DNA of 64,000 nucleotides from assembly GCA_026707405.1 (NCBI GenBank), contig JAPOWW010000010.1, positions 1-64,000 on the forward strand, read 5' to 3'. Position 1 is the stretch's first letter; each line of letters starts with the position of its first letter. The notes beneath the pieces were generated by a model, which saw only the letters and a program-made list of their open reading frames with translations, made no database searches and was not told the origin of the DNA. Shown piece after piece: positions 8,297-17,126 of the stretch. The position numbers and the translations under genes are program-made. This stretch comes from Chloroflexota bacterium (GTDB taxonomy: Bacteria > Chloroflexota > UBA11872 > VXNJ01).

Positions 8297-8503
8297 TTTG
8301 CCGCTCCCAACCCAACGCTCGCTTCACGAGCTCCGATTCCCCACTAGATTGTGCTCCCATCGCTGAGCGGAAACAAACCGGACGCTTGCGAATCCCTGGA
8401 CATCTGCTCGAACGTTGGCGGCGCGTCGCCAATGCCCCGCATCCGCCGCGAACGGCGGCTGCCCCCGGAAAGCGATATCCTGCCAACTCAAGGAGGTGTC
8501 CGG

Positions 8504-10171
8504 TTGAAACCGCGCACGGCGCTTTTCGTCGCTTCGGCACTGGCCGCGATAGTGGCTGTGCCCGTTGTCGCCCTGATAGCGTTGGGAGCGTACGGGGAGT
8601 CAATCGAGAGCGCAGTGCGCCTAACCTCCGGCTCCAGCGATCAGCTCAGCATCGACCCCTCAGAGGGTCTCCCAGGCAGCGCGGTTAGAGTCACCGGAAA
8701 CGGCTGGCCGCCGCGCGCCGATGTTGACATCTTCCTGCGTAGGCAACGTGGTCAGGATGACTCCCTCAAAACCCGTCTCGCTTCCGTAAGAGCCTCCCGC
8801 AGCGGCTCGTTCGCTCTGGAGCTCGTCATACCCCCTTCGCTAATCGGTTCCAATACGCAGGCGGTGTTTGTCGAGGCGCAAGCCGCTGAAACCCAAGCAA
8901 CCCCGACTCAGGCTGCGCAAGCCGAATTCAAGCTGGTCCCATACGCCAACGAGATAGCCATACGAGTCATCGATGGCGAGTCCGGGGAGCCGCTTTCGGA
9001 AGCACTCGTGGAGCTCCGCGACTCGCTGGGAAAGACGATTCACACAGTTCGGACCTCCCCCGACGGCCTCGTCTCGATTTCAGACGTGAAACCCGGACGG
9101 TTCACGGCGCTCGCGCGCACGCGCGACTATCTGAATGGAAGCGTTCTGACCACGGTGCCCGAAACGGGACAAGCCGAAGTTTCAATTCCGCTGGATCGGA
9201 GACCCGACCGTAGACTCTACCTCCCGTTCATGCAACCTGTCGGACTGGGAACCCTCAGAGTGGCCGGCGTGGATCGTTCGTCAGGTCTCCGGTCGGACCT
9301 GACCATCACGGTACCGCTCGGCCAGCTTGGACAGCAATCGGGCGAGACTTCGACCGCCCGTCTCCTGAACAACTTTCAGTTCCTCATTCCCGCGACGTCG
9401 CCCGGTTCCTCGACAACATCTCAGGATCTTTCTGCGGTTCAAATCGAGGCTACTTTCAGGTTCCTCCACAACTGGAACATTCCGATCGCTGACACCGGCC
9501 AGGTGCTCGGTCCACATGTCAACTACGTGGGGCAAACCGTCGCCGGAGAAATCGCGCTCCTGGTCGAAACCGGAATCATGTCGAGGTTTACAAATCTGTT
9601 GACCATCAATCCTGAATCTGGTCGACCGCGACTCATGGCGCGCTCGCTTAGCATCTTCGACACTGCCCCGGTGCTCTCAACGGACGGTTCCCGGTTCTAC
9701 ATTCTTCGACGCGCCTCCCGCGGGCTTCGCATCCTCGATGCCGCGTCCGGCGAGACCGTCGGCCGAGTCGGCAACTTGCCGCGACTCATTATGAAGATTG
9801 CGGACTCACCGTCCGGCCACGAGTTGTACTTTCTAACGGGCTTGGGCGACATCTATCGCGCTGACACCGTGACTGGCGCCGTGGACGGCCCCATAGCGCA
9901 AGTCCCTGAAGCAACGTCGATAGCCGTCAGCGGCAGCGGCGGCACGCTATTCGTCGTCGGCTCTGATCTCGACTCGATCGTCGCGGTGGACCTGGTGGAC
10001 GGTTTCCCGCTGCGCATCGCGCCGCTCCCGGGGTCCGCCTACTGGATCTGGGCCGACCCGGACGGGCCGTTCCTCTTCGCTGGTCATATCCGAGATCCCA
10101 AGGTAACAATCATTCATGCCGAATCGCTGCACGTTGCCGGCGAACTCGATTTCACGGGAGAACCCGATTGA
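8504..10171 (+). CDS. membrane-anchored protein with Ig-like regions and a C-terminal beta-propeller
   Basis: A 555-residue exported protein. The start is a TTG at 8504, chosen because a perfect AGGAGGTG lies seven bases upstream; more upstream frames have no such site. Residues 5-27 form a hydrophobic anchor. Residues 35-130 resemble an IPT/Ig-like fold (LSIDPSEGLPGSAVRVTGNGWPP), and residues 145-230 resemble a carboxypeptidase-regulatory-like repeat (IRVIDGESGEPLSEALVELRD read in parts). From about 380 onward there are YVTN/WD-like strands (LSTDGSRFYIL, ADSPSGHELYFLTG, IAVSGSGGTLFVVGSDLDSIVAVD). It probably sits on the outer face of the membrane; its partner is unknown. It is transcribed divergently from the DegT gene. 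Confidence 0.75.
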   Translation: MKPRTALFVASALAAIVAVPVVALIALGAYGESIESAVRLTSGSSDQLSIDPSEGLPGSAVRVTGNGWPPRADVDIFLRRQRGQDDSLKTRLASVRASRSGSFALELVIPPSLIGSNTQAVFVEAQAAETQATPTQAAQAEFKLVPYANEIAIRVIDGESGEPLSEALVELRDSLGKTIHTVRTSPDGLVSISDVKPGRFTALARTRDYLNGSVLTTVPETGQAEVSIPLDRRPDRRLYLPFMQPVGLGTLRVAGVDRSSGLRSDLTITVPLGQLGQQSGETSTARLLNNFQFLIPATSPGSSTTSQDLSAVQIEATFRFLHNWNIPIADTGQVLGPHVNYVGQTVAGEIALLVETGIMSRFTNLLTINPESGRPRLMARSLSIFDTAPVLSTDGSRFYILRRASRGLRILDAASGETVGRVGNLPRLIMKIADSPSGHELYFLTGLGDIYRADTVTGAVDGPIAQVPEATSIAVSGSGGTLFVVGSDLDSIVAVDLVDGFPLRIAPLPGSAYWIWADPDGPFLFAGHIRDPKVTIIHAESLHVAGELDFTGEPD

Positions 10172-10330
10172 CGCCGGAGCTCAGCCGAGTTGTCTACGAG
10201 TCTGGACGGCGCTGGAACAAAGCCTGCCGGAATCTCCAACTAGCGCCGTCCACGTCCGTGTCTTTGACACAAGCCGCCCAGGACCACCTCCTTCGATCTC
10301 GAAGCTGCCTTGACTCATTGACATCTACCT

Positions 10331-10359
10331 TTGTTCGCATAGCTTCAGCGCGTTACACT
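10331..10359 (+). promoter_or_regulatory. putative sigma-70-type promoter
   Basis: TTGTTC at 10331-10336 and TACACT at 10354-10359 are separated by 17 bp. They lie 43 bp before the ATG at 10402, which has an AAGGACGGAGG site. The surrounding 230-bp gap contains no gene. A better -35 match (TTGACA at 10318) has no suitably spaced -10. Confidence 0.35.
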
Positions 10360-10401
10360 GCCGCTACGCGCATTGTCTTATAGAAGGACGGAGGGAACGC
10401 C

Positions 10402-11019
10402 ATGACGACCGAACTGTCAGAACGCCGAATTACCGGTTATCCCGACGATCCGGTTCTCGAAAGAGAGGAGTTGGACCTGCGTACCTATCAGTACGTGGTG
10501 CCCTTCAACTACCCCAACGTCGAAGTCGACCGCGCATGGGTCGGCGGTGAAAAGCACGGAATGGAGCTCTTTGCGCTTCACTCCACTGACGGCTCCACAG
10601 CCACGACAAACATGCCCGGCGACGGAATCATCATTCGCGAAGACGACCCGATCGTCCAGGTGGTCGTGATCGGAAGCGCCTGCACGCCGCCCGGCGCCCT
10701 GATGCTCGAAGCCAAGACGATTGAAGGTGAAGCGCACGCGGGCGAGCTTCCCGAAGCCTTGCCCGTTCGATTCAGGATCGACAACCTCTGGGGGATGCAC
10801 CTCCGCGTCGATCTCGTTAACGCGGGCGGGCACTACCGCAACCTCCCCGTTGCCGGCATGAGCTCCGGCACCTTCGACATTCCCCCATCTAGCGAAGTAC
10901 GGGTGATGAGCGCCGGCGCCATTCCGGCCTGGTCGGAGGACAACTACCCCGACGACGCCCACTACTCGATCCGCTACATCCGCACGGTGGTGGCCGTCGG
11001 AGCCAAGGGCAGGCAGTAG
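10402..11019 (+). CDS. hypothetical protein, soluble beta-rich
   Basis: A 205-residue protein starting at an ATG with a GGAGG site eight bases upstream. It has no signal peptide or membrane segment. The sequence alternates short hydrophobic strands with Gly/Pro turns (VVIGSACTPPGALMLEA, LPVRFRIDNLWGMHLRVDLVNAGG, MSSGTFDIPPSSEVRVMSAGA), suggesting a beta-sandwich. It could be a small cupredoxin-like or Ig-like domain, but no metal-ligand pattern is clear. It has its own putative promoter and a strong terminator, so it is a single-gene unit. The product is not recognised. Confidence 0.6.
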   Translation: MTTELSERRITGYPDDPVLEREELDLRTYQYVVPFNYPNVEVDRAWVGGEKHGMELFALHSTDGSTATTNMPGDGIIIREDDPIVQVVVIGSACTPPGALMLEAKTIEGEAHAGELPEALPVRFRIDNLWGMHLRVDLVNAGGHYRNLPVAGMSSGTFDIPPSSEVRVMSAGAIPAWSEDNYPDDAHYSIRYIRTVVAVGAKGRQ

Positions 11020-11073
11020 GACTGAAGCCCTGACGGCGACCGCGCCCAGCGCTTAGCCGTCTGAGACCAACAA

Positions 11074-11107
11074 ACGGCCCCGGCGGGCAAAAGCCCGCCG
11101 GGGCCGT
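11074..11107. terminator. bidirectional hairpin terminator between convergent genes
   Basis: A perfect 15-bp stem ACGGCCCCGGCGGGC with an AAAA loop lies between the convergent genes ending at 11019 (plus) and 11126 (minus). On the minus strand it is followed by TTTGTTGG, a weak T-tract. The plus side has none. It probably serves mainly the minus-strand aldolase operon, with some effect on both. Confidence 0.75.
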
Positions 11108-11125
11108 GGAGTTAGCGTCGAAGCC

Positions 11126-11968
11126 TTACAGCATCCGCGATCCGAGGTAACCGCGCAATTCTCCGACGGTCCGCTGCGACGTCTCCAGCAGCATCGCGCC
11201 GTCAAAGTTGAGCGACATGAACGTCGCGCCCCGCTCTACCCAGTGCGCCGCCTGCTCGGGCGTGCTCACGTGCGGACCGCCCGCGATCCCCTGCCGCTTG
11301 GTCGCGGCCAGCATCCTCTCGATGCAGTCGATCATGTCCGGGTGGTCCGTCTGTCCCGGGATTCCGAGCGTCGCCGATAAATCGCCCGGCCCTATGATGA
11401 TCGCGTCCAGCCCCGGCACCGAAGCTATTTCCTCTACGTTGTCGATCCCAGTCCCGCTTTCGACCTTGACGGCCACCAGGATTTCCTTGTTCTGCTCTTC
11501 GACCCATTCGGCGGAATTCGCCGCCTCGAAATTGGAAGGAGGCCCCTGCGCGATCAGGCCGCGCTTGCCCATCGGCGGATACCGCGAGGAGTTGACGACC
11601 AGTTCTGTCTGGTCGGCTGTCTCCACGTGCGGAGCTACCACTCCCATCGCTCCCGCGTCGAGCGGCCTCGCGATAAGGTGGTCCGACAAACTCGTCGGCC
11701 CCGCCACTGGCACGATCCCTGCCAGCTTCGACGCATAGCTGATTTCCCTCACTTGGTCGTAGCTGAGCTGGCTGTGCTCCATGTCCATGTAGAACCAGCT
11801 GAATCCCGCCTGCGCGTAGATTTGGGCCACCGGCGCGCAGGGGAACGAAATGCTAAGCGCGCCTATGCAGACCCGTCCCTCCCTCAGTGCACCGGTGACC
11901 GGATTGACACGATGACAAATTACCTTGCGCGCGCTGGTTTCAGGCACAGCGTCCTCTCCTTGCTTCAT
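11126..11968 (-). CDS. HpcH/HpaI aldolase/citrate lyase family protein
   Basis: A 280-residue class II pyruvate-type aldolase with a TIM barrel, which would cleave a 4-hydroxy-2-oxo acid to pyruvate plus an aldehyde. Diagnostic segments are FSWFYMDMEHSQLSYD, GVVAPHVETADQ, RYPPMGKRG with the conserved Arg-rich loop, VAVKVESGTGIDNVEEI with the metal-binding Glu, and LDAIIIGPGDLSATLG with the metal-binding Asp. I start at the ATG at 11968; an upstream extension to 12079 would overlap the neighbour and looks non-coding. It follows the glycosidase-like gene by 43 bases, so the pair may degrade a sugar acid released from a polymer. Confidence 0.9.
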   Translation of the reverse strand: MKQGEDAVPETSARKVICHRVNPVTGALREGRVCIGALSISFPCAPVAQIYAQAGFSWFYMDMEHSQLSYDQVREISYASKLAGIVPVAGPTSLSDHLIARPLDAGAMGVVAPHVETADQTELVVNSSRYPPMGKRGLIAQGPPSNFEAANSAEWVEEQNKEILVAVKVESGTGIDNVEEIASVPGLDAIIIGPGDLSATLGIPGQTDHPDMIDCIERMLAATKRQGIAGGPHVSTPEQAAHWVERGATFMSLNFDGAMLLETSQRTVGELRGYLGSRML

Positions 11969-12011
11969 TCTAAGACGGCGCTCGCTGATTCGGACACGCG
12001 AGCCCCGTCCT

Positions 12012-14198
12012 TCAACCGCTCCCCAGCTCTTGCACCCTGCGGCGCAGCGGACGATATACGTGTTCGTTGAGCACGGCAACGGCGCCGCGGTCCGACTGAT
12101 CGCGGGTCACTCCCACCTGCGCCTTGATCGCGCGCCGGACGGTATCCAGCGCATCGCCGGCCAGCCCTTCCGCGTCGCCAGTCTGACCACCCGCGTGGGC
12201 CGCCGCCGCCCGGCGGACCAGCTCAACCGCATCCAGGTACGCGATTCCGAATTCCAGCCGCCCGATCCAGTAGTCCACGTACTCGCGACCCGCCTCCTCC
12301 GTCTTCGCGCCCGCCGACCGGGCAGCGCTCAAAGCCCTCATATAGCAGTCGCGAACCTCGGCCAAATCGGCCGAAAACGGTTCGTCCGTCCAATGCTTCA
12401 TCATCATCCCCGGCACCGGAAACGTTACCCCCAGCGCGTGCTGCTCCAGGATCACGGTCGCGGCTTCGACCTCGTGAAAGACCGTCAGCATGTCCTCCAC
12501 GCAGCCGCGCCCGCAGACCTTGCCTACCTGGTCGCTCGAAACCTCGTCCGGCGTGATCGCCCGCTCCCAGGATGTGCGGGCAAGATACGAGACCGTCCGG
12601 TCGTGGTCTCCAATCAACCAATAACGGGTTGTGAATCCTGCCCACCCGTAGCGTTTCATTTCCGTCGACAGACCGTGCAGCGAGCCGGCCGTTAGCTGCG
12701 GAAGCACTCCCACGTTGTCGTCGTGCAGAGTGAATATCAGCGTCGCCGGTAGCGACTCGTCCGGGAATTTGGCGAGAACCCCCGGCCGCCTGAGGATGTT
12801 CGACGACGTGTAGTCCACAAAGTTCTGCGTCTCGGAGCCGGGCGGGACTATCGCCTTTAGCACCGGGATCAGCTCGTCGGCGACGCTGTCGAAAATCAAC
12901 TTGATCTCAGGACGGCTGGAGCCTCTGACCGCGTCCGTGTCATTGAGCAGCCGATCATAGAAATAGAGGTTGACGATGTCGCCCTTGACTTCATTCACAG
13001 CCCGCGCCGCGCCGCCCGGATAGACCGTCCTCTTCGCGGCCTCCGCCAGCACCGACTCCAGGCTCGCCACTTGCTCGATCCCATATCGCTCGTCCAGCGC
13101 CCGCCACGCCCGCTCGTACCCTGACACCCATTGCCGCTGCTCCGGCATATCCAGCGACAGCTTGTCGGCCTCCGGGTAAGTTTCGATTGTTGCCCGAAGC
13201 GCCGCACCCGCCAAGTCCAAGAGCTCCGGACCATCGGGCGCTACCGACTCGCCCGGCACTACGGTGATCTCGCCCCACTGCGCGCGCGAGTATTGAAAAT
13301 CTCCCAAAACCGCCCCGAATTCCGCCGGAAACTCGTAAGTCCCCGCAAGCAATGCGACGTCCATGCCCCGCGACTTCGCATAGTGCATGATCGCGTGGAC
13401 GTGCTGTCTCGCGGCCTCGGCCAGCTCCTCGTACTCGCCGCCCAGGGGAAGATCGGGATTCCAGAACTCCTCCCGGTCGTCGAACAGCTCTCGCCCGATC
13501 ATGTCGTCCGTGATCGGATATCGGAACCCAAACCACAGCGTGCCCGAGTTCCGCGTCACGTCCCGGCACTCGAAATGCAGGAACGGCTGGTATGCGTAGA
13601 TATAGACGTAGATTCGATTGAACTTCAGCTTGGCAAGCTGGTCCAGCACCGGCTGGTAGTCCGCGATTCCCCACGATTCCGGCCCGCAAGCGAAGTCGTT
13701 CACCACCCTCCACTGGCGGATCGGGAACTCCGGTTCCATAGCGTCATCAACGTCCGGCAGCCATAGCGCCCGCCCCCGCGGAATGACGTCGCCGTGAAGC
13801 AGAAACCGCACGCCCCATCGTTCGGCCAGTTCGTATACCGACCACAGCGTCGCTCTCGGACTGCCCCCACCCACCAGGAACGCCCGCCGGCCCCGTGGCC
13901 GCAGGCGCCGCAGCACCAGCCCCTGATCGCTGATCTCCGGGAACGCCCGCCGTGCCGTCGCGCGCCCGACCGCCGGATTCGTCGCCGGACTGCCTACCAG
14001 AAAGAGAACATCGGCAGACTCGCCCGCCTCATCGCCAATCGACACTTCCGCGCCGAAGCACTCTCGCAAGTACCGGCCAAGCTCCGAAGCGGCGAACTGC
14101 TCCAGTTCCGGCGCGTCTGGACCGATTACGACGTGGACGCGTGTCAACGAATTCTCCCCGGTCGACTGGTTACCCATCTGGCCGCAGTCTAGGCTCAA
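12012..14198 (-). CDS. glycoside hydrolase-like protein with GH20/GH67-type N-domain
   Basis: About 728 residues (an ATG at 14177 is an equally good start). Residues 20-130 look like the alpha/beta N-terminal domain of GH20/GH67 enzymes (VHVVIGPDAPELEQFAASELGRYL, then FLVGGGSPRATLWSVYELAERWGVRFL in parts). A TIM-barrel-like body follows (FNRIYVYIYAYQPF, RQHVHAIMHYAKSRGMDVALLAG, LSLDMPEQRQW) and a long helical C-terminal region. No export signal is visible, so it may act on imported oligosaccharides. Alpha-glucuronidase-like activity is plausible. The catalytic acids cannot be assigned by eye, and the exact family is uncertain. Confidence 0.65.
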   Translation of the reverse strand: MSLDCGQMGNQSTGENSLTRVHVVIGPDAPELEQFAASELGRYLRECFGAEVSIGDEAGESADVLFLVGSPATNPAVGRATARRAFPEISDQGLVLRRLRPRGRRAFLVGGGSPRATLWSVYELAERWGVRFLLHGDVIPRGRALWLPDVDDAMEPEFPIRQWRVVNDFACGPESWGIADYQPVLDQLAKLKFNRIYVYIYAYQPFLHFECRDVTRNSGTLWFGFRYPITDDMIGRELFDDREEFWNPDLPLGGEYEELAEAARQHVHAIMHYAKSRGMDVALLAGTYEFPAEFGAVLGDFQYSRAQWGEITVVPGESVAPDGPELLDLAGAALRATIETYPEADKLSLDMPEQRQWVSGYERAWRALDERYGIEQVASLESVLAEAAKRTVYPGGAARAVNEVKGDIVNLYFYDRLLNDTDAVRGSSRPEIKLIFDSVADELIPVLKAIVPPGSETQNFVDYTSSNILRRPGVLAKFPDESLPATLIFTLHDDNVGVLPQLTAGSLHGLSTEMKRYGWAGFTTRYWLIGDHDRTVSYLARTSWERAITPDEVSSDQVGKVCGRGCVEDMLTVFHEVEAATVILEQHALGVTFPVPGMMMKHWTDEPFSADLAEVRDCYMRALSAARSAGAKTEEAGREYVDYWIGRLEFGIAYLDAVELVRRAAAAHAGGQTGDAEGLAGDALDTVRRAIKAQVGVTRDQSDRGAVAVLNEHVYRPLRRRVQELGSG

Positions 14199-14245
14199 CT
14201 CCCATTCCGCGCCACCACCTAACGCATAATCAGCAACCGTGTTGA

Positions 14246-14323
14246 CGTGTTACCCATGTCCCCGGTTCAAGTGTTACTCATGCGCCCGGTCTGCATGTAA
14301 CCCATCTCCCCAGTCTGCACCCA
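14246..14323 (+). repeat. three tandem 24-bp units, IS481-end-like repeat
   Basis: Three degenerate copies of TGTTACCCATGTCCCCGGT plus five bases begin at 14248, 14272 and 14296, exactly 24 bp apart. Related arrays lie at 74-127 and 290-343 (reverse orientation) and at 42518-42566. Terminal arrays of this style are known at IS481-family elements. No transposase gene is nearby, so these may be solo ends or miniature elements. Confidence 0.6.
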
Positions 14324-14328
14324 TCCGT

Positions 14329-14757
14329 CCCCTCTCCCCTTCGAGGGAGAGGGATAGCGTGAGGGGGCTCCCAAGAGTCGCTCCATCGTCCTGCGCCTGG
14401 ACTCCCCTGAGCTTGCCGAAGAGCCTGCCGAAGGGGTCGAAGGGCGAACTACCGAAAACACCCAAATCCACGCCAGCACCCGCCCATCCCCCTCTCCCTT
14501 GACGGGAGAGGGTTGGGGTGAGGGTGAGCCCAAAGCCTCGCCCCTTCACCGTCATTCAGGCGAAGGCCGAAACCAGACCACCAGTCGAATCTCGTAGGGG
14601 CGGTTCGCGAACCGCCCTCCTTCCGTTCTTGGTCGGCCTGAACGCCCCTGAGCCTGTCGAACCACGCTCCAACCTCCATCCGCCACCGCCGCGCATCCCG
14701 ACCGCCGGTTCCGATAATCTACAACCCACTCAATCAATAACCCCAAGGCGGTGTGAA
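14329..14757. repeat. repeat cluster upstream of the oxidoreductase gene
   Basis: The 560-bp gap between 14198 and 14758 is a patchwork of short repeats. It holds the hairpin CCCTCTCCC/GGGAGAGGG family at 14329-14367 and 14487-14525, degenerate GAGCCTGTCGAAGG motifs near 14402-14435 and 14649-14663, and the perfect 20-bp palindrome GGGCGGTTCGCGAACCGCCC at 14598-14617. Open frames reading through it are not supported as coding. No promoter stands out. Confidence 0.7.
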
Positions 14758-15798
14758 GTGACAGCCGGAGCATCCCGTCAATTGCGCTTGGGAGTCATCG
14801 GAGCCGGAAGTTTCGGAGGCGAAATCCTCAAGATCGTGTCGAACCTCCCGGACTTCCAAATCGCCGGCGTCGCCGACGTAAACCAGGCCGCCGCCGAAGA
14901 GCTCGCAGCCCGTTACTCTGCACCCTCTTGGGGCGACTACCATCAACTGCTCCAGCACTGCGACTGCGACGCCGTCGCCATATTCACCCCTCACAACACT
15001 CACCGCGAGATCGCTCTCGCCGCGGCCGCCGCCAAGCGCCACATCTTCTGCGAGAAGGCCATGGCCATAAACGTGCGCGAGTGTCACGACATGATCGACG
15101 CCGCGGCCGAAAACGGCGTGAAGCTCATGGTCGGCCACAAACGCCGCTTCCGGCCCGCCTACCAGGAGTTGAAGCGGCTGCTGGACAGCGGCGACTTCGG
15201 ACGCCCCCTGGCGATCAACGTAAACGGATTTATCGGTCGGCGCATCGGCAGTTGGTGGGCCAGCCGCGAGGCCTGCGGCGGACTGCTGCACTGGGCGGGC
15301 GTCCACGACGTCGACACCATCCGTTACCTCCTCGGCGAGGTCGAGGAGGTTTCGGCATTCGAGAGTGTCAAGGTCGATCACGACTTGTCCGACTACTCCG
15401 ACGCGATCTCGGTTTCGATGCGGTTCGCTTCCGGAGCCGTCGGCTCGCTGCAGGTCTCGACGCTTTATCCGATGGGCACCTATCGCACCGCCTTCGGTTT
15501 CGACATCGTCTGCGAAAACGGCGGTATGTCCTACGACCCGCGTAAGGTCGCCGTCCACCACCAGCTTCACGACCGCCCCATGCACACAACGTTTTTCGAA
15601 GGCTATGGACACGATGTCGCGTTCGTCAGGGAGTGGTCGAGCTTCGCCGGCTGGGTCCTTCGCGATGAGACTCCCGCGTTGACCGGCGAAGACGGACTCC
15701 GTTGCGTCGAGATCATCCAGGCAGCCTACATCTCCGTCGCCGAAGGCGCGAGCGTCAGCCTCCCGCTGGACCGCAACGACCAGCGCCCCCGGAAATAG
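14758..15798 (+). CDS. Gfo/Idh/MocA family oxidoreductase
   Basis: A 346-residue NAD(P)-dependent dehydrogenase. The start is the GTG at 14758, preceded by AAGGCGG; the much longer open frame upstream is read from repeats. The fingerprint LGVIGAGSFGGEI is at residues 10-22 and the signature FCEKAMAINVRECHDM carries the EK of the EKP motif with Ala in place of Pro. VGHKRRFRPAYQELKRLLDSG and HWAGVHDVDTIRYLLGE (H..D in the active-site helix) are typical of the sugar or cyclitol branch. The next gene, 84 bases on, is a galactonate-dehydratase-like enzyme, so a sugar-to-sugar-acid route is likely. Confidence 0.85.
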   Translation: MTAGASRQLRLGVIGAGSFGGEILKIVSNLPDFQIAGVADVNQAAAEELAARYSAPSWGDYHQLLQHCDCDAVAIFTPHNTHREIALAAAAAKRHIFCEKAMAINVRECHDMIDAAAENGVKLMVGHKRRFRPAYQELKRLLDSGDFGRPLAINVNGFIGRRIGSWWASREACGGLLHWAGVHDVDTIRYLLGEVEEVSAFESVKVDHDLSDYSDAISVSMRFASGAVGSLQVSTLYPMGTYRTAFGFDIVCENGGMSYDPRKVAVHHQLHDRPMHTTFFEGYGHDVAFVREWSSFAGWVLRDETPALTGEDGLRCVEIIQAAYISVAEGASVSLPLDRNDQRPRK

Positions 15799-15882
15799 TC
15801 CGATGACTCAGACCTTCTCACCCCTCACCCAAACAGGCGCAACTCGCCACCGTGTATTCGCAAACATAGGCAGGGCCGATCA

Positions 15883-17031
15883 ATGAAAATCACCGAAATC
15901 AAGACCCGCCACGTCGGCGCCCCCGCCGACGAGAACACGCGACTCGACCGCAACTGGACGTTTGTGATAATCGAGACCGATACCGACATCACCGGTCTCG
16001 GCGAATGCACCCTGCTCGGCATGGAGTTCCCTGTTACTACCGCCATCGACCGGATGAGCGATTTTCTGGTCGGTCAGGACCCGACCCGCGTCGAGCACCT
16101 GTGGCAGCAGATGTTCAGGCATCCGTTCTGGCGTGGAGGACCGGTACTTAACGCCGCCATCAGCGGCGTCGACATGGCTCTCTGGGACATCGCCGGCAAA
16201 GCCGCCGGACTCCCCGTCTACAAGATGCTGGGCGGACCGGTCCGCGACCGCGTGCGCTGCTACGCGCGCCCTGACTTAACCGGCTCCGTCGTCGACCAGG
16301 CCATCGCCGCGAAGGCGCAAGGTTTCACCGGATTCAAGTTCGGCCCCGAGGCCCCTTCCGGCCTGACCTCTGACATGGACCTCGTAAACGCCGCCGTCGC
16401 CGATGTATCCGCGATCCGGCAGGCGGTCGGTCCGGAGATGGACCTCATGATCGACTTCCACGGTCGCCTCAACCCTCCCACCGCCGTGAAGTGCCTCGAA
16501 ATGCTCCGCCCGTTCAACCTGCTCTTCGTCGAAGAGGTCATTCCGCCCGACAACCCCGCGGCGTATGCCAAGGTCGCGGCCGCTGTACCCAGTGTGCCTT
16601 CAGCCACCGGCGAGCGCCTCTACACGCGATGGGGTTTTCGCGAGCTGATCGAGTTTGGCTCCGTCCCGATAATCCAGCCCGACATCTGCTACTCCGGCGG
16701 CATCTCCGAGCTCCGCCGCATCGCCGCCTACGTCGAACCTCACTACGTCAAGGTCGCCCCCCACAACCCCAACGGCCCCGTGGCCTGCGCCGCCTCTGTC
16801 CACACCGCCGCCGCCATGCCCAACTTCCTGATACTCGAATACGCCCGCAAGCCCCCGTACTTCGAGAGCGTCCTCCAGCAACCGCTCGTCATTAAAGACG
16901 GCTACTTCGAGCTGACCGACCGCCCCGGACTCGGAGTCGAGCTAGACGAAGACTTCGCCAACGCCCACCCCCACCACCTCATCACCAGAGACACCCACTG
17001 GTACCCCGACGGCTCCGCCGCCGATGTTTAA
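15883..17031 (+). CDS. mandelate racemase/enolase superfamily, galactonate-dehydratase-like
   Basis: A 382-residue acid-sugar dehydratase. Metal ligands are readable as Asp191 (MIDFHGR), Glu217 (FVEEV) and Glu243 (TGERL). His193 and His294 (VAPHNPNGP) occupy the positions of the general acid/base pair of D-galactonate dehydratases. The capping domain (1-120) and barrel are complete (ISGVDMALWDIAGKAAG, CYARP). The product would be a 2-keto-3-deoxy acid. The aldolase at 11968 and FAA hydrolase at 4812 are candidate later steps, but they lie in other operons. The substrate is not proven by the motifs. Confidence 0.85.
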   Translation: MKITEIKTRHVGAPADENTRLDRNWTFVIIETDTDITGLGECTLLGMEFPVTTAIDRMSDFLVGQDPTRVEHLWQQMFRHPFWRGGPVLNAAISGVDMALWDIAGKAAGLPVYKMLGGPVRDRVRCYARPDLTGSVVDQAIAAKAQGFTGFKFGPEAPSGLTSDMDLVNAAVADVSAIRQAVGPEMDLMIDFHGRLNPPTAVKCLEMLRPFNLLFVEEVIPPDNPAAYAKVAAAVPSVPSATGERLYTRWGFRELIEFGSVPIIQPDICYSGGISELRRIAAYVEPHYVKVAPHNPNGPVACAASVHTAAAMPNFLILEYARKPPYFESVLQQPLVIKDGYFELTDRPGLGVELDEDFANAHPHHLITRDTHWYPDGSAADV

Positions 17032-17085
17032 GAGGACGTAACCGACCTACAAAACAAACCGCACTTCACTAAACTAATGCCGTCA

Positions 17086-17112
17086 AACGGCGAAGGCCGT
17101 TACGTTCGAACG
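17086..17112. promoter_or_regulatory. inverted repeats upstream of the defence-type cassette
   Basis: AACGGC-GAAG-GCCGTT at 17086-17101 is followed directly by the palindrome CGTTCGAACG at 17103-17112, 14 bases before the ATG at 17127. This could be an operator or a weak hairpin at the 5' end of the cassette mRNA. No well-spaced promoter was found in 17032-17085. Confidence 0.35.
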
Positions 17113-17126
17113 AAGGTCGGTGTCTG

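Noticed and set aside
10318-10323. TTGACA at 10318 as the promoter of the 10402 gene
   Set aside because: No -10 box at 16-18 bp; a pair with TTGTTC and TACACT fits better.
14734-15612. Long minus-strand frame (292 codons) opposite the oxidoreductase gene at 14758
   Set aside because: It is the antisense of a gene with complete family motifs; long antisense frames are expected in high-GC DNA.
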